Assembly (NCBI GenBank): GCA_964550025.1
Contig: CAZJYI010000040.1
Span: 1-64,000, forward strand
DNA length: 64,000 nucleotides
From: CAZJYI01 sp964550025
Lineage (GTDB): Bacteria > Verrucomicrobiota > Kiritimatiellia > UBA8416 > CAYOBW01
Direction: 5' to 3'
Below the pieces are notes generated by a model. That model saw only the letters and a program-made list of their open reading frames with translations. It searched no databases and had not been told where the DNA came from. The position numbers and the translations under genes are program-made. This document shows positions 53,801-62,672 of this stretch, one piece after another. The first letter of the stretch is position 1. Every line of letters begins with the position of its first letter.

Positions 53801-56800
53801 GAATCCCGTTGGTGGGAGCGGTGCAGGTATATTCGATGGCAGGCGAGTTGCCGCCCCAACTCCAGTTGGTTCCGGAAACGGCGCAGGTGTTTTCGTAGAT
53901 GATGCAGTTGCGCACCGTGCCGCCCCAGGTGCGCACGCCGCCGCCATATTCGCCGGTGTTCGAGACGACCGTGCAGCTTTCGAGCACCGCGTTGGAGGCG
54001 CCGGCGCTGAAATACGCCCCGCCCCCGTCGTCTTGCGCGGAGTTGCCGACAATCAGGCAGCCGCGCGCCGTGCCGCCGGAATAGAACCAGATCCCGCCGC
54101 CGTCTTCCGTTGTGCCGTCGCCGGCGTGGTTGCCGCGGATGGCGCAGTTCTCAACCAGCGCCCCGACACGCATGAGCAGCCCGCCGCCGCTGCCGCCCGA
54201 TTTATTGGCCTCGACCGTGGAGTTCGAGAGCGTGCCGCCGTTCCAGAAGTAGACGCCGCCGCCAGCGTCGCCACAGGTGTTGGAGCAGATGTTCAATGCA
54301 TGGCCCTCGCCGCCGCCGTTGAAGAAGACGCCACCGCCGTCGTTACCGGCCGAGCAGGCCGTGACGGTGCAATTGCTTGCGACGGTTCCGGTCTTCAGGT
54401 AGAGCCCACCGCCGACGCCCGACCCCTCCACCGCGCCGTTGGAGAGCGTGAAGCCGGAAAGGGAGGAACCGGAGGCGTTCAGGTATACGCAACGCATGTC
54501 GCTCCCGCCTTTGATCACGGTATGCTCCGGGCCGTTGGCGCTTTGCAGGGCGATGGCCCGTTTGAGTGTCGCGCGGCTGCCGGCGCCGCCCGCGGCGTAG
54601 GTGCCGTCGCCAACAAGCACCGTGTCGCCGTCAGATGCCGCATCCACGGCATCCTGGATGGTCGCGGCGGCATCCGTCCAGTTCGTGTAGGGCCAGACGG
54701 CGAGGCCGTTGGTGGCGACGTAGTGCACTGGCGAATCGCCGCGGTGCAGGATCTCCCGCGTGATCGTTACGCTGTCGCTCGCGATGTCGCCGAGGCGGTT
54801 GGTGGCCGTGACGGTGATCACATTCGCGCGGGGCACCAGTGGGATATTGGTGACCGCCCAATCGCTGCTTGCCACTTGCCATTCGCCGCCGGCGCCTGCC
54901 GCGGGATTGGCCCACCTCACGGCGCCGACCGCCCATTCGTTGTTGGTGCCGGCGATATCCCAGGCCAGGGTTTCGCCGGGAACAGTGATCGCTTCGGCCG
55001 GATCGGTAATGTCCACAAACGCCCTGGGCTCAAACTCGTACGCCCCCATGTCAATCGCGTGGATTCCGTCAAGGTCGCCATCCAGGATGCGCGGGTGGCC
55101 GTCCGGGTCCCGGAACGCGGGGGCATAGGCGTCGAGCCCCGTATCGATGCAGGGGGAACCCGACTTCAGGCGGAAATTGCCGCCGGCGGCGGCGACGAAC
55201 ATCGGGTTGTTGGTGATGCAGCCGTCAACCCCGTGCGTGATGCCGTCGGAGGCACAGGTGTGGCGTATCGTGCTATGGGCCATGTCGAGGTCCTGCCCCG
55301 TGATTGCCGAGTTGCCCCACGCGATGCAGTTGTCCAGCGTGCCGCCCTCGTAGCAGAACGCCCCGCCGCCATAGTATTCTGCGTCGTTGCCGCTGAGCGT
55401 GCAATTGACCAACCTGCCGCCCTCATCGAAATACGCCCCGCCACCGAGGGCGCCTGAGTTGCCGGTGAGGATGCAATTGGCGAGCGCACCGCCCTTATGG
55501 CAATACACACCGCCACCAAAATGGCCCAGATTGCCCGTGAACACGCAATTCACCAGCGTGCCGCCGTAGTAGCAGCGCACCCCGCCGCCGTGACGACCGT
55601 CGTTGCCGCTGAACGTACAATGGACCAGCGTGCCGCCTCCATCGCAGAACGCCCCGCCGCCTCCCCCTGTGTCTCTCGCCGAACAATTCGTAATCACGCA
55701 GTTGCTGACGACGCTGCCGGGAACGAGGTGGACGCCGCCGCCATACCGCGGTCTGTACACCACGCCATCGGCCAGCGTGAACCCTCCCAGGGACGCGCCG
55801 GAAACGACCATGTGCACGCAGCGGAGGTTGAGGCCACCCACGATGGCGGTATGTTCCGGGCCGTTGACGCTGCGCACCAACATGGCCCGCCAGACCCTCA
55901 CGCGATTACGCCCCCACTCGCCGGCCTCGTAGACCCCGTTGGTGACCCACACGGTATCGTTGCTCGTCGCCGCGAACACCGCATCCTGAATCGTGTGCGC
56001 CGCCGTCGCCCAGTTCGTGTACGGCCAGGCCGGCGACGGGCTGCTCGTCCACACGTAATGGGCCGGCGTGTCGCCGAGCGCCCACCAGGATTCGTCATAT
56101 TCGTATGCGCCGATGTCAACGCGTCTCCCGTCGATGCGCGGATGACCGTCCAGGGCCTCTGCGCCGGCCATCCAGTCCCCATCCTCGCCAGCATTGATGC
56201 AAAACGACTTCATCTGCAGCCGGTAGTTGCCGTTGGAGGCATCCACGAAAAGTGGCGGGCTGGTGAGGTTACCCGCACCGCCGGGATCGATCGGCAAGCA
56301 GCAGTAGTTGCAGTCCATGTCCCCGCCGTCATACCAGTCGGGGTCCTGGGGGGCCGTGTTGTAGTAGACGATCGTATTGCGCACATCGACCGCCGAGTTG
56401 CCGTGCTCGGTGTAGTGGGAGATTCCCCCGCCGGCGGAATCCGCCGAATTGCCGCTTACCGTGCAGTTGTGCACCGCGTTCGGTGTCTCGGTGTAACTCG
56501 TGTAGGTATTCACTCCGCCGCCCACTCGCTTGGCACGATTGCCGGTGATCAGGCAGCTACGCACGGTGCCGCCGTCCTGAATGTACACCCCGCCGCCATA
56601 GCCGAGGGTCCCGCCGATTTGGGCCGCCGAATTGCTGACAATCATGCAGCCTTCCACCAAACTGCCTTCAGTCAGGGCCACCCCTCCGCCACCGGCGGAG
56701 TAGGGGGCGTTCCCCTCGGCCAGGTTACCTTGGATCAGGCAGGTGCGCACCGTACCGCCGTAATTGCAGTACGCCCCGCCGCCGGATTCCCGGCAGGTGT

Positions 56801-59800
56801 TGCCGCTGAGCGTACAGTCTTCGACCGTGCCGCCCCGATTGCAGCACACTCCGCCGCCGCCGCGGGTGCTGCTGTTGCCCGCAACCGTGCAGTTGCTGAG
56901 AATGGTCCCCGGGTCGAGCCAGGCGCCGCCTCCGTGCGATCCCGTAACCACGCCGTTGGTCAACGTGAAGCCGCTCAGCACCGCGCCGGCGACATCGAGA
57001 TGAACGCAGCGAATATCGCTGCCACCGGCGATGAAGGTCTCCTCCCGGCCGTTGACACTGCGCACGGCGACAGGCTCGGTGATCCGCACGCGGTTTCCGC
57101 CGCTGTCGCCGGCATTGTAGACACCGTTGGTGACGAGTACGGTGTCGCCCGGCTTGGCGGCATCGACCGCCTCCTGGATCGTGTGTGCCGCGGTGGCCCA
57201 GTTGGTGTAGGGCCAGGTAGGCGACGAACTGTCCAGCGACACATAGTGGAACGGCATGTTGCCACCGTCCCAGTGACCGCGCCTGAGCGTTACCGTGTCG
57301 CTGCCGAGATCGCCGATATAATTCGTGCCGAACACCGAAATCTGGTTGTTGCCGAATTCCAGCGGTACGGCGATCTCCCATCTTGTCACGCCGGAGCCCG
57401 GCGCCGCCCACTGGCCATTGGCGCCGTTGGCGGCATTCGTCCACCACATCGTGCCCACGATGGAGACCGCCGTCCCGGCGAGCGCAAAGGTGGCGTGCTC
57501 TTCGCCCGGGTAGAGCGTGCTGGGCGTGATCTCGACATTTGGCTCCCCAATGACGATCTCGATCTCCGCCGTCACCAGCGCCGAGGTGAATCCCGACGCG
57601 CCGTGCACGCGGTAGGTGAAGGAATCCTCCACCGCCACCGCCCTGTCCACATGGTAGCTGAAGGCGTTCGCCGTGAGCATCGTGACACTCCCGTGCGTCG
57701 GTGGATCGACCATCTCGAACGCCAGGATCCAATCCGTGCCATTGCTGCTCGTGCCCCATTCATCGCTGCCGGCCAGGTAGGCTGTCGTCGGGACATCCTC
57801 GATGATGACGAACTCGCGCCCGACGCCGGACGCGACCCAGCCGCCCCCCCCGGAGCCAACCAGCTCGGCGTCCTCCCCGCCGACGAGGTCCGCCGACGTG
57901 TTCCCCGAGCCTTCGTTGAAACGGTAGCAGGCCGCGAGACTGCCGCGTAGCGGATGCGTGTGGTCCACCTGGCGGTGCATCCAGTTCGAGACCACGTTGG
58001 CGGGCAACGCCGCGTGCCACACCCGCACTTCGTCCATGCGTCCGTCCAGCCATTGGCCGGCGGGTCCGCCGGCCAGCAGCAGGGGATCGCCATTGGCCGG
58101 GCCGACCGACGGCGTGCCGTCCAGGGACATGGCCTGCCCATCCACGTACAGGCGGCGGACGCCGCCGTCGTTGACCGCGGCCGCGTGAACCCACACGCCG
58201 GTCTGAATCGTCAGCCCGGCGGCGGTCATCCCGTCGAACCGGAGTGTCGAGTCGTCCAGGAGCAGGGAGTAGGAATCGCCCTTGCTCGCCAGGACGCGCG
58301 TCCCGCCGAGGGCATCTGCCCTGAACCAGCATTCGAGCGTGTAGTCCGTCGCAAGGTCCAGGGCACCCCGGTCCGAAATCCGCACGTACTCGTCCACCCC
58401 GTCGAAATCGAGCGCCATCCCAAGCCCGGCCGTGGGATGGCCCACGGCGGTGAAGCGGCGCGTTTCGCCATAGCCGGTGCCATGCGCGTTACCGGCATAG
58501 GACCGGACATGGTAGACCGTCCCGGGAGTGAGATTGGTGAGCCGGCTGGTGAAGCTGCCGGTATCCGCCCCGTCGATAGTGCGGGAATCCGCTATCGTCG
58601 GCGAACCGGTCGTGTTCCAGACGCACCCGCGTGCAGTCACGGCCGATGCGCCCGGGGCGACGACCGTACCGCCGCACGTGGCGGCGACGTGCGTGATGTC
58701 CGTCACGTTCGACGTGAGAACGGTCGGCCGGCCGCTCTTGGACGCTTCGGCCGTGTTGCCGTAGGCGCCCAGGTTCGCGCGGGCGCCGTTTATCGCCGGT
58801 TCGTTGGCATACACGTCTCCCGGGTTCGCGCCGTCAATGCACCGGCTGCTCACCGCGTCGTTAGTCCACTGGTCGCCGGTCGGTTGCCAGCGGCCGGATT
58901 CGGACTTGAGGTGAAAGTCCCCGGCTTCGGGATCGGCAAAACGCGGATTGTCATCGAAGCACCCGATGCCGCCCGGGAGGTGCGCGGCCGGGGCGGTGCA
59001 GGAATAGGCATAGTGCATTCCGCCGCCGTTGTTGCGCCAGTTCGGGCCCCAGTCGGCGGCCGTGTTGCCCCACACGATGCTGTTGCTCACCCCGCCGCCC
59101 CCGTCGCCATACACCCCGCCGCCGCTCTGTCCTGCGGTGTTGTGGACGATCGAGCAATAGTCGATCGTCCCGCCCGCATGGAAGGCCACCCCGCCACCGT
59201 TGGCGGCGGTGCCGCAATCGTGGACGATACAATGGGACATGTAGCCGCCTCCATCGAAGAGCACCCCGCCGCCGTTCGTGGCGCAGTGGCCGCCCATGAG
59301 CGTGAACCCGCTCAGGAGGGCGTTCCCGGTCAGGTAGGCGCCGCGCACCGCGGCAAGGCCGTTGGTCTCGGTGTCGGTCGCCCCGACAATGAAGGTATGC
59401 GACGGCCCGTTTACGCTACGCACGGCCAGGTCCCGCTGGACGCAGACGCGGTTCGTATGCGGATGCGCCGTCGCCGGCCACCCCCCCACACCGTAGATCC
59501 CGTTCGTCACCAGGACCGTGTCGCCCACGTAGGCCGCATCTACGGCATCCTGGACCGTGTGCGCTGCCGTCGTCCAGTTCGTGTGGGGCCAGGCCGGTGA
59601 CGGGCTGTTCGTCCACACGTAGTGGAGCGGCGAGTCGCCGAAGTGCCATGTTACCTCGCTTTCATATGCGCCGATGTCGACAACTCCCCCGTCGATGCGC
59701 GGATTGCCGTCCAGGTCCCGCGCACCCGCCATCCAGGCTCCGTTGATCCCGGCATTGATGCATGCGGAGGAATCAAGCAGCCGGTAGTCGCCGTTGGCGG

Positions 59801-62048
59801 CGTCCACGAAAGACGGCGCATTGGTGATATGGCCGGACCCCCAGGGCTGGGACGGCACGCAGCAGCGGGTGCCGTACATGTACCCGCCATGGTACCAATC
59901 GGCGTCCTCGGGGGCCGTGTTGTAATAGACGATCGTATTGCGCGCGTCGACCCGCGGATCGGGGTACTCCGAAACGAGGGAGATCCCACCACCACCGTCG
60001 CGATCCGCCGAATTGTCGCTCACCGTGCAACAGTGGATCTCCATGTCCGGCGCACCCCCGTAACGCGTGTAGATATGCACCCCGCCGCCCGCTCGCCTGG
60101 CCGAATTGCCGGTGATCAGGCAACTGCGCACCGTGCCGCCGTCCCGGATGAGAGCCCCGCCACCGTAGCCGAGGCTCCCGTCGGGTTGGACCGCCCGATT
60201 GCCGGTGATCGTGCAATTCTCAACCAAGCCGCCTCCGTCCAGGGCCACCCCGCCGCCACCGGAATGGTACGGGGCGTTCGCCCAGGCCCAGTTGTCTTCG
60301 ATCAGGCAGTTGCGCAGCGTGCCGCCGCCGTTCAGGAAGACGCCGCCGCCCGAGCCGCCGACTGCACAGCCGGTGACGGTGCAGTTGCTGACAACACTAC
60401 CGGGGCCAAGGTAGATACCGCCGCCATCCTTCGGCCAACTGTGCACGGCCCCGTTGACCAGCGTGAGCCCCTCCACCGTGCAGGCGGCCACCAGGTGCAG
60501 GCAGCGCACAGTGTCGCCGCCGTCGATGAAGGTGTTTTGGGGGCCGTCAACCCCGCGCAACGTGCAGGGCCGCTCGATCCGTACGCGGTTCCCGCCGCCG
60601 CCGCCCGTCGCATAGGTGCCGCTGCCCACCAGCACGGTGTCGTTGGACGCGGCGGCATCGACCGCATCCTGGATACGCCTGGCCGCTTGCACCCAGTTGG
60701 TGTAGGGCCAGACCGCCGCGCCGTTCGTGGCGACATAGTGGATCGGCGAATCGCCGCCGTGCTCTCTCTCGCGCCTGACCGTCACACTGTCGCTCGCCGT
60801 CCTGCCCTGCCGGTTCGTGCCCAGTACCGTCAGGACGTTCTCCCCGAACTCCAGCGGAATCCCCGAAGCCTGAAACTGCAAGCCGGAAACGGGAAAGATC
60901 CCGTCCGCGCCATTGGCCGCATTGGCCCACTCCATCGAGCCAACGGTGTATTCGTTGTTAGTACCCACAAGGGTATACGTGGCATCTTCGCCATAGGCGG
61001 TGGTGTTGGCGTTGGTGATGTCCACCGCGGCCGGAAGTGCCGTAATGGACAACTGCACGGTCCGCTTGCTGGAAACGAGACCGCCCGCGTCCCGGACGCG
61101 GTAGGTGAAGGACTCCGTATCCGCGATGTCGGCGTCGACGTGGTAGCTGAAGACGTTGTCATGCAGCACGGCGGCCGTGCCGTTGGTTGGCGGATCTACG
61201 ATCTCGAAGGACAGAGTCCAGTCGGTTCCGTTGCCGCTCGATCCGTCCGCGTCGCTGCCGACCAGGCAGGCGGTGTTGGAGGCCGCCTCATCCACGACCC
61301 AGTCACGGCCCGCACCTGACCCGACCCACTCCGTGCCGTCCATGTTCCGCAGGATGCCATCGTAGGGACCGGCCGCATCCACAGTGTTGGTTCCGGTGCC
61401 GTCATCGAGCTTGTAGTAGGCCACCAGGTTGGAGTGCGCCGGGTGAGTGGCGTCCACCTCGCGGCAGATCCAGTTCGTCAGTACATTGGCCGAGAGCGCC
61501 GTGTCCCAGATGCGTACCTCGTCGAGTTTGCCGGCGGCGAATTCCGAAGTGCCGTACTTGCATCCGAGATAGGGTGTCGCGCCGGAGAGAGAGGGCAGGG
61601 CAACGTCCGCGCTGTTGCGCTGGGCCACCAGCTCGCCGTCGAGATAGCCCCTGAAGCCATTGGCGGTGTTGCGCTGCCAGACCATCGCCAGATGATGCCA
61701 GTGTCCGTCTTCGATGACGCTTTCATCACCGCACGAAATGCCGCCGCCCGTGCCGCCGTCGGTCGAGACGATGTGCTTCGGGCTCGACGAGCCCCAGCCG
61801 GCGACAAGGTAGCCGCCACCAACCTGGAAGCGAACCGGCGACTGCAATTCCGTGCCCTTGAACCAATACTCGATCGTGATAGCGTTCCCACCGCCCACCG
61901 CGCCCGTCAGGCTGGCTGGCAGCGCAACGTGATCGTCCGTCCCGTCGAACTCCAAGGCGGTGCCAAAGCCCGCCACCGGCGCCGCACCACGGCTAGCGGC
62001 AACCACCCCCATCCACAATGCCAACAGCATCCAGCACTTCTTCTTCAT
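50898..62048 (-). CDS. Giant secreted LamG/cadherin-like/beta-helix protein (about 3,716 aa)
   Basis: Start taken at the ATG at 62048 because it opens the signal peptide MKKKCWMLLALWMGVVAASRG; an in-frame ATG at 62081 is possible. Approximate order along the protein: LamG (FGTALEFDGTDDHVALPASL), cadherin-like domain (FEIVDPPTNGTAAVLHDNVF), Ig-like, beta-helix modules 1-2, Fn3-like domain, LamG 2, a second cadherin-like domain, Ig-like, modules 3-5 (the last containing cassette Y), the unrecognised ~330-residue domain, LamG 3, an Asp-rich loop region (NPDGDPHDNRQEFIAQTDP), and a C-terminus ending GPYYRLQVELP. Module openings lie near 60745, 59630, 57255, 56065 and 54730. Its C-terminal domain lacks the LIT..WS.IT segment found in three siblings. 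Probably exported and extracellular; binding to carbohydrate or protein by the LamG units is plausible but untested. Confidence 0.9.
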   Translation of the reverse strand: MKKKCWMLLALWMGVVAASRGAAPVAGFGTALEFDGTDDHVALPASLTGAVGGGNAITIEYWFKGTELQSPVRFQVGGGYLVAGWGSSSPKHIVSTDGGTGGGISCGDESVIEDGHWHHLAMVWQRNTANGFRGYLDGELVAQRNSADVALPSLSGATPYLGCKYGTSEFAAGKLDEVRIWDTALSANVLTNWICREVDATHPAHSNLVAYYKLDDGTGTNTVDAAGPYDGILRNMDGTEWVGSGAGRDWVVDEAASNTACLVGSDADGSSGNGTDWTLSFEIVDPPTNGTAAVLHDNVFSYHVDADIADTESFTYRVRDAGGLVSSKRTVQLSITALPAAVDITNANTTAYGEDATYTLVGTNNEYTVGSMEWANAANGADGIFPVSGLQFQASGIPLEFGENVLTVLGTNRQGRTASDSVTVRREREHGGDSPIHYVATNGAAVWPYTNWVQAARRIQDAVDAAASNDTVLVGSGTYATGGGGGNRVRIERPCTLRGVDGPQNTFIDGGDTVRCLHLVAACTVEGLTLVNGAVHSWPKDGGGIYLGPGSVVSNCTVTGCAVGGSGGGVFLNGGGTLRNCLIEDNWAWANAPYHSGGGGVALDGGGLVENCTITGNRAVQPDGSLGYGGGALIRDGGTVRSCLITGNSARRAGGGVHIYTRYGGAPDMEIHCCTVSDNSADRDGGGGISLVSEYPDPRVDARNTIVYYNTAPEDADWYHGGYMYGTRCCVPSQPWGSGHITNAPSFVDAANGDYRLLDSSACINAGINGAWMAGARDLDGNPRIDGGVVDIGAYESEVTWHFGDSPLHYVWTNSPSPAWPHTNWTTAAHTVQDAVDAAYVGDTVLVTNGIYGVGGWPATAHPHTNRVCVQRDLAVRSVNGPSHTFIVGATDTETNGLAAVRGAYLTGNALLSGFTLMGGHCATNGGGVLFDGGGYMSHCIVHDCGTAANGGGVAFHAGGTIDYCSIVHNTAGQSGGGVYGDGGGGVSNSIVWGNTAADWGPNWRNNGGGMHYAYSCTAPAAHLPGGIGCFDDNPRFADPEAGDFHLKSESGRWQPTGDQWTNDAVSSRCIDGANPGDVYANEPAINGARANLGAYGNTAEASKSGRPTVLTSNVTDITHVAATCGGTVVAPGASAVTARGCVWNTTGSPTIADSRTIDGADTGSFTSRLTNLTPGTVYHVRSYAGNAHGTGYGETRRFTAVGHPTAGLGMALDFDGVDEYVRISDRGALDLATDYTLECWFRADALGGTRVLASKGDSYSLLLDDSTLRFDGMTAAGLTIQTGVWVHAAAVNDGGVRRLYVDGQAMSLDGTPSVGPANGDPLLLAGGPAGQWLDGRMDEVRVWHAALPANVVSNWMHRQVDHTHPLRGSLAACYRFNEGSGNTSADLVGGEDAELVGSGGGGWVASGVGREFVIIEDVPTTAYLAGSDEWGTSSNGTDWILAFEMVDPPTHGSVTMLTANAFSYHVDRAVAVEDSFTYRVHGASGFTSALVTAEIEIVIGEPNVEITPSTLYPGEEHATFALAGTAVSIVGTMWWTNAANGANGQWAAPGSGVTRWEIAVPLEFGNNQISVFGTNYIGDLGSDTVTLRRGHWDGGNMPFHYVSLDSSSPTWPYTNWATAAHTIQEAVDAAKPGDTVLVTNGVYNAGDSGGNRVRITEPVAVRSVNGREETFIAGGSDIRCVHLDVAGAVLSGFTLTNGVVTGSHGGGAWLDPGTILSNCTVAGNSSTRGGGGVCCNRGGTVEDCTLSGNTCRESGGGAYCNYGGTVRTCLIQGNLAEGNAPYSAGGGGVALTEGSLVEGCMIVSNSAAQIGGTLGYGGGVYIQDGGTVRSCLITGNRAKRVGGGVNTYTSYTETPNAVHNCTVSGNSADSAGGGISHYTEHGNSAVDVRNTIVYYNTAPQDPDWYDGGDMDCNYCCLPIDPGGAGNLTSPPLFVDASNGNYRLQMKSFCINAGEDGDWMAGAEALDGHPRIDGRRVDIGAYEYDESWWALGDTPAHYVWTSSPSPAWPYTNWATAAHTIQDAVFAATSNDTVWVTNGVYEAGEWGRNRVRVWRAMLVRSVNGPEHTAIVGGLNLRCVHMVVSGASLGGFTLADGVVYRPRYGGGVHLVPGSVVSNCVITNCSARDTGGGGGAFCDGGGTLVHCTFSGNDGRHGGGVRCYYGGTLVNCVFTGNLGHFGGGVYCHKGGALANCILTGNSGALGGGAYFDEGGRLVNCTLSGNDAEYYGGGAFCYEGGTLDNCIAWGNSAITGQDLDMAHSTIRHTCASDGITHGVDGCITNNPMFVAAAGGNFRLKSGSPCIDTGLDAYAPAFRDPDGHPRILDGDLDGIHAIDMGAYEFEPRAFVDITDPAEAITVPGETLAWDIAGTNNEWAVGAVRWANPAAGAGGEWQVASSDWAVTNIPLVPRANVITVTATNRLGDIASDSVTITREILHRGDSPVHYVATNGLAVWPYTNWTDAAATIQDAVDAASDGDTVLVGDGTYAAGGAGSRATLKRAIALQSANGPEHTVIKGGSDMRCVYLNASGSSLSGFTLSNGAVEGSGVGGGLYLKTGTVASNCTVTACSAGNDGGGVFFNGGGEGHALNICSNTCGDAGGGVYFWNGGTLSNSTVEANKSGGSGGGLLMRVGALVENCAIRGNHAGDGTTEDGGGIWFYSGGTARGCLIVGNSAQDDGGGAYFSAGASNAVLESCTVVSNTGEYGGGVRTWGGTVRNCIIYENTCAVSGTNWSWGGNSPAIEYTCTAPTNGIPGGMGCITNDPLFVGGGDPPSPGGYGATGYHLRSASPCVNAGSNQDWMSGGTDLDGSPRINTATVDMGAYETTGDAPSPESDVLCYMNVSVVQNDTNNTPASVTLSTSEVHGDIAVAAARANRGDYGIQVGADPADDPTNGVLIACVGENGRDNGEEAPLDGVRYATATAFDVASWNYTIGLHDAPSGSEYNQNVAAAYFPFEGGWKCGHALNSVNNGPITVLRSSPGLALEDAFIDNTNGTYTLAIPGVDGRTDGVLLVCGGRNEDNFALSKVNANGSWTIYCHDNGVNGDSHETDPVAFAYVPTGLTGVVVGRFDAEGDAILGGGFSVTHTGTGTFELSIPGRAPDTGVLIVSPEGGESHNQDNIVTYQASGSGWTIQTRDLSDSATTPALEDLAADQPVCSFAFFPSPMAGAGNALKFDGTNDYVTLGADASLALTNGAFTIEAWISPAEKTSICTILGRKNGGGSNPGYAFYANSWSTADRRLVFETQGTVIKTVAPVITWDQWQHVAATWDGAALRFYVNGGEQATTGTVNLVDGGVAATLGAFSTANLLYRGTLDEVRAWTVTRSEAELRDGMHRTLNGDEAGLVAYYRCDHSSSDTVLDLTASHHDGTLVNGPVWVAGDFPCADAIAGKANIRGVWDGLRTSHASSRLSVSNAGVAGVDFALAGHDNGTNDWQDADCPAGIGRRLARIWQLEVSGSVDDDLVIDTTGLTGLGNGSGLRLLRDSDGVFANGDALAGTYTAGRLTVVGQTLSNGTHYTLGVLPPCTITATAGTRGAIEPSGVVNVPYGGETNFTMLPDTYWHVADVATNGASVGAVTGFAWSNITANGTIHVTFAPYLAVGGTPHWWLAQHGWSNDFDQAETDNPDGDPHDNRQEFIAQTDPTDATDYFRIVDISNNSPATLYFESSSNRRYTMEGNSNLVSGAWANVPGGGPRSGTGGADAMQDTNAPPKGPYYRLQVELP
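52566..53548 (-). other. Unrecognised ~330-residue domain, second copy
   Basis: Runs from VSVVQNDTNNTPASVTLS to VCSFAFFPSPMA, with NGRDNGEEAPLDGVRYATA, EYNQNVAAAYFPFEGGW, CGGRNEDNFALSKVNANGSW and GVLIVSPEGGESHNQDN. It parallels 28255-29235 closely and, as there, directly precedes a LamG domain. Confidence 0.7.
53750..54285 (-). repeat. Beta-helix cassette Y, copy 3
   Basis: Segment of module 5 with GGVYFWNGGTLSNSTVEANK, GALVENCAIRGNHAGDGT, SGGTARGCLIVGNSAQ, ASNAVLESCTVVSN and TAPTNGIPGGMGCITNDPLF, parallel to copies at 39225-39760 and 46785-47325 in the neighbouring giant gene. Confidence 0.75.
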
Positions 62049-62084
62049 CGGCCATTCGCTTTCGTCCTCGTCATGATCCATTCA

Positions 62085-62148
62085 ACGGTGTTCATCCAGA
62101 CGGATATGCTACCGTTTCGAAAGTGAATCCGAAAAGAGGTTCTTGCGC
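62085..62148 (-). promoter_or_regulatory. Conserved upstream block with candidate promoter, copy 2
   Basis: Aligns with 49445-49508. On the minus strand: -35 TTTCGG (62129-62134), 17-bp spacer with TTTCGAA, -10 TAGCAT (62106-62111). It lies just upstream of the 50898-62048 gene. Confidence 0.5.
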
Positions 62149-62169
62149 CGAGAATCGCGGGTAAGCCTG

Positions 62170-62424
62170 CTAGGGGAACTCGACTCTCAGGCGATAGAAC
62201 CGCGCCGAACTCCTGTTCGTGTCGGTCATCATGTCCGGACCGTCGCCCCCTGGCACGAGGGTATTGCCGGACACGTTCATCCATCCGCCCTGACGCAGGT
62301 TCGTTCTGCTCTGCAGTGTGTACAGGCGACGGCTGGACGACGTGAAATGCACGCCGTCAGTTGAACCGAGCGCGCACTCTGAAATGCGCAGGAAGTCCTC
62401 GGCATTCGTCAGGGCCGGTGTCGC
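62170..62424 (-). pseudogene. Truncated C-terminus of a giant secreted-protein gene
   Basis: The frame reads ATPALTNAEDFLRISECALG, then FTSSSRRLYTLQSRTNLRQG and DMMTDTNRSSARFYRLRVEF-P, then TAG. This is the standard C-terminal module, corresponding to TDPTDPNSYFRITGV...SSSNRLYSLQGRT in the siblings, without any start codon or upstream modules. A differently framed stretch upstream (62425-62545, NLPAELTFDLDVPRRQERKA) may be further decayed coding sequence. The rest of 62546-62585 shows nothing. Confidence 0.75.
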
Positions 62425-62585
62425 GTATCTTGGTGACGCCCACCGGCCCCTCCGTGAGCAACGCCTTCCGTTCCTGACGTCGCGGCACGTCGAGGTCGAA
62501 AGTCAACTCGGCCGGCAGATTGGACAGGTTGTCCGGCATGCCATGGAGCAAAAACGAACGCGACAGGGACAGACGAGGAGGTATC

Positions 62586-62672
62586 CAAGAGAGAAACAAG
62601 CACTTCGTTCCGACACTCTCTCCACGACTGCCGCTCCCATGTCTCCCGGACGGCGCGGAGCACCGTCCTACG
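62586..62672. repeat. Dispersed intergenic element, copy 2
   Basis: Aligns with 37252-37337, including the GGACGG-cgcggagca-CCGTCC hairpin (62648-62668). Here the element overlaps the end of the 62668-64000 gene: its CCTACG end supplies that gene's TAG stop codon. Confidence 0.8.

Noticed and set aside
17403..62081. Internal repeats of the giant genes considered as CRISPR or transposon repeats
   Set aside because: They are degenerate, lie in frame and follow beta-helix module periodicity, so they are protein repeats.
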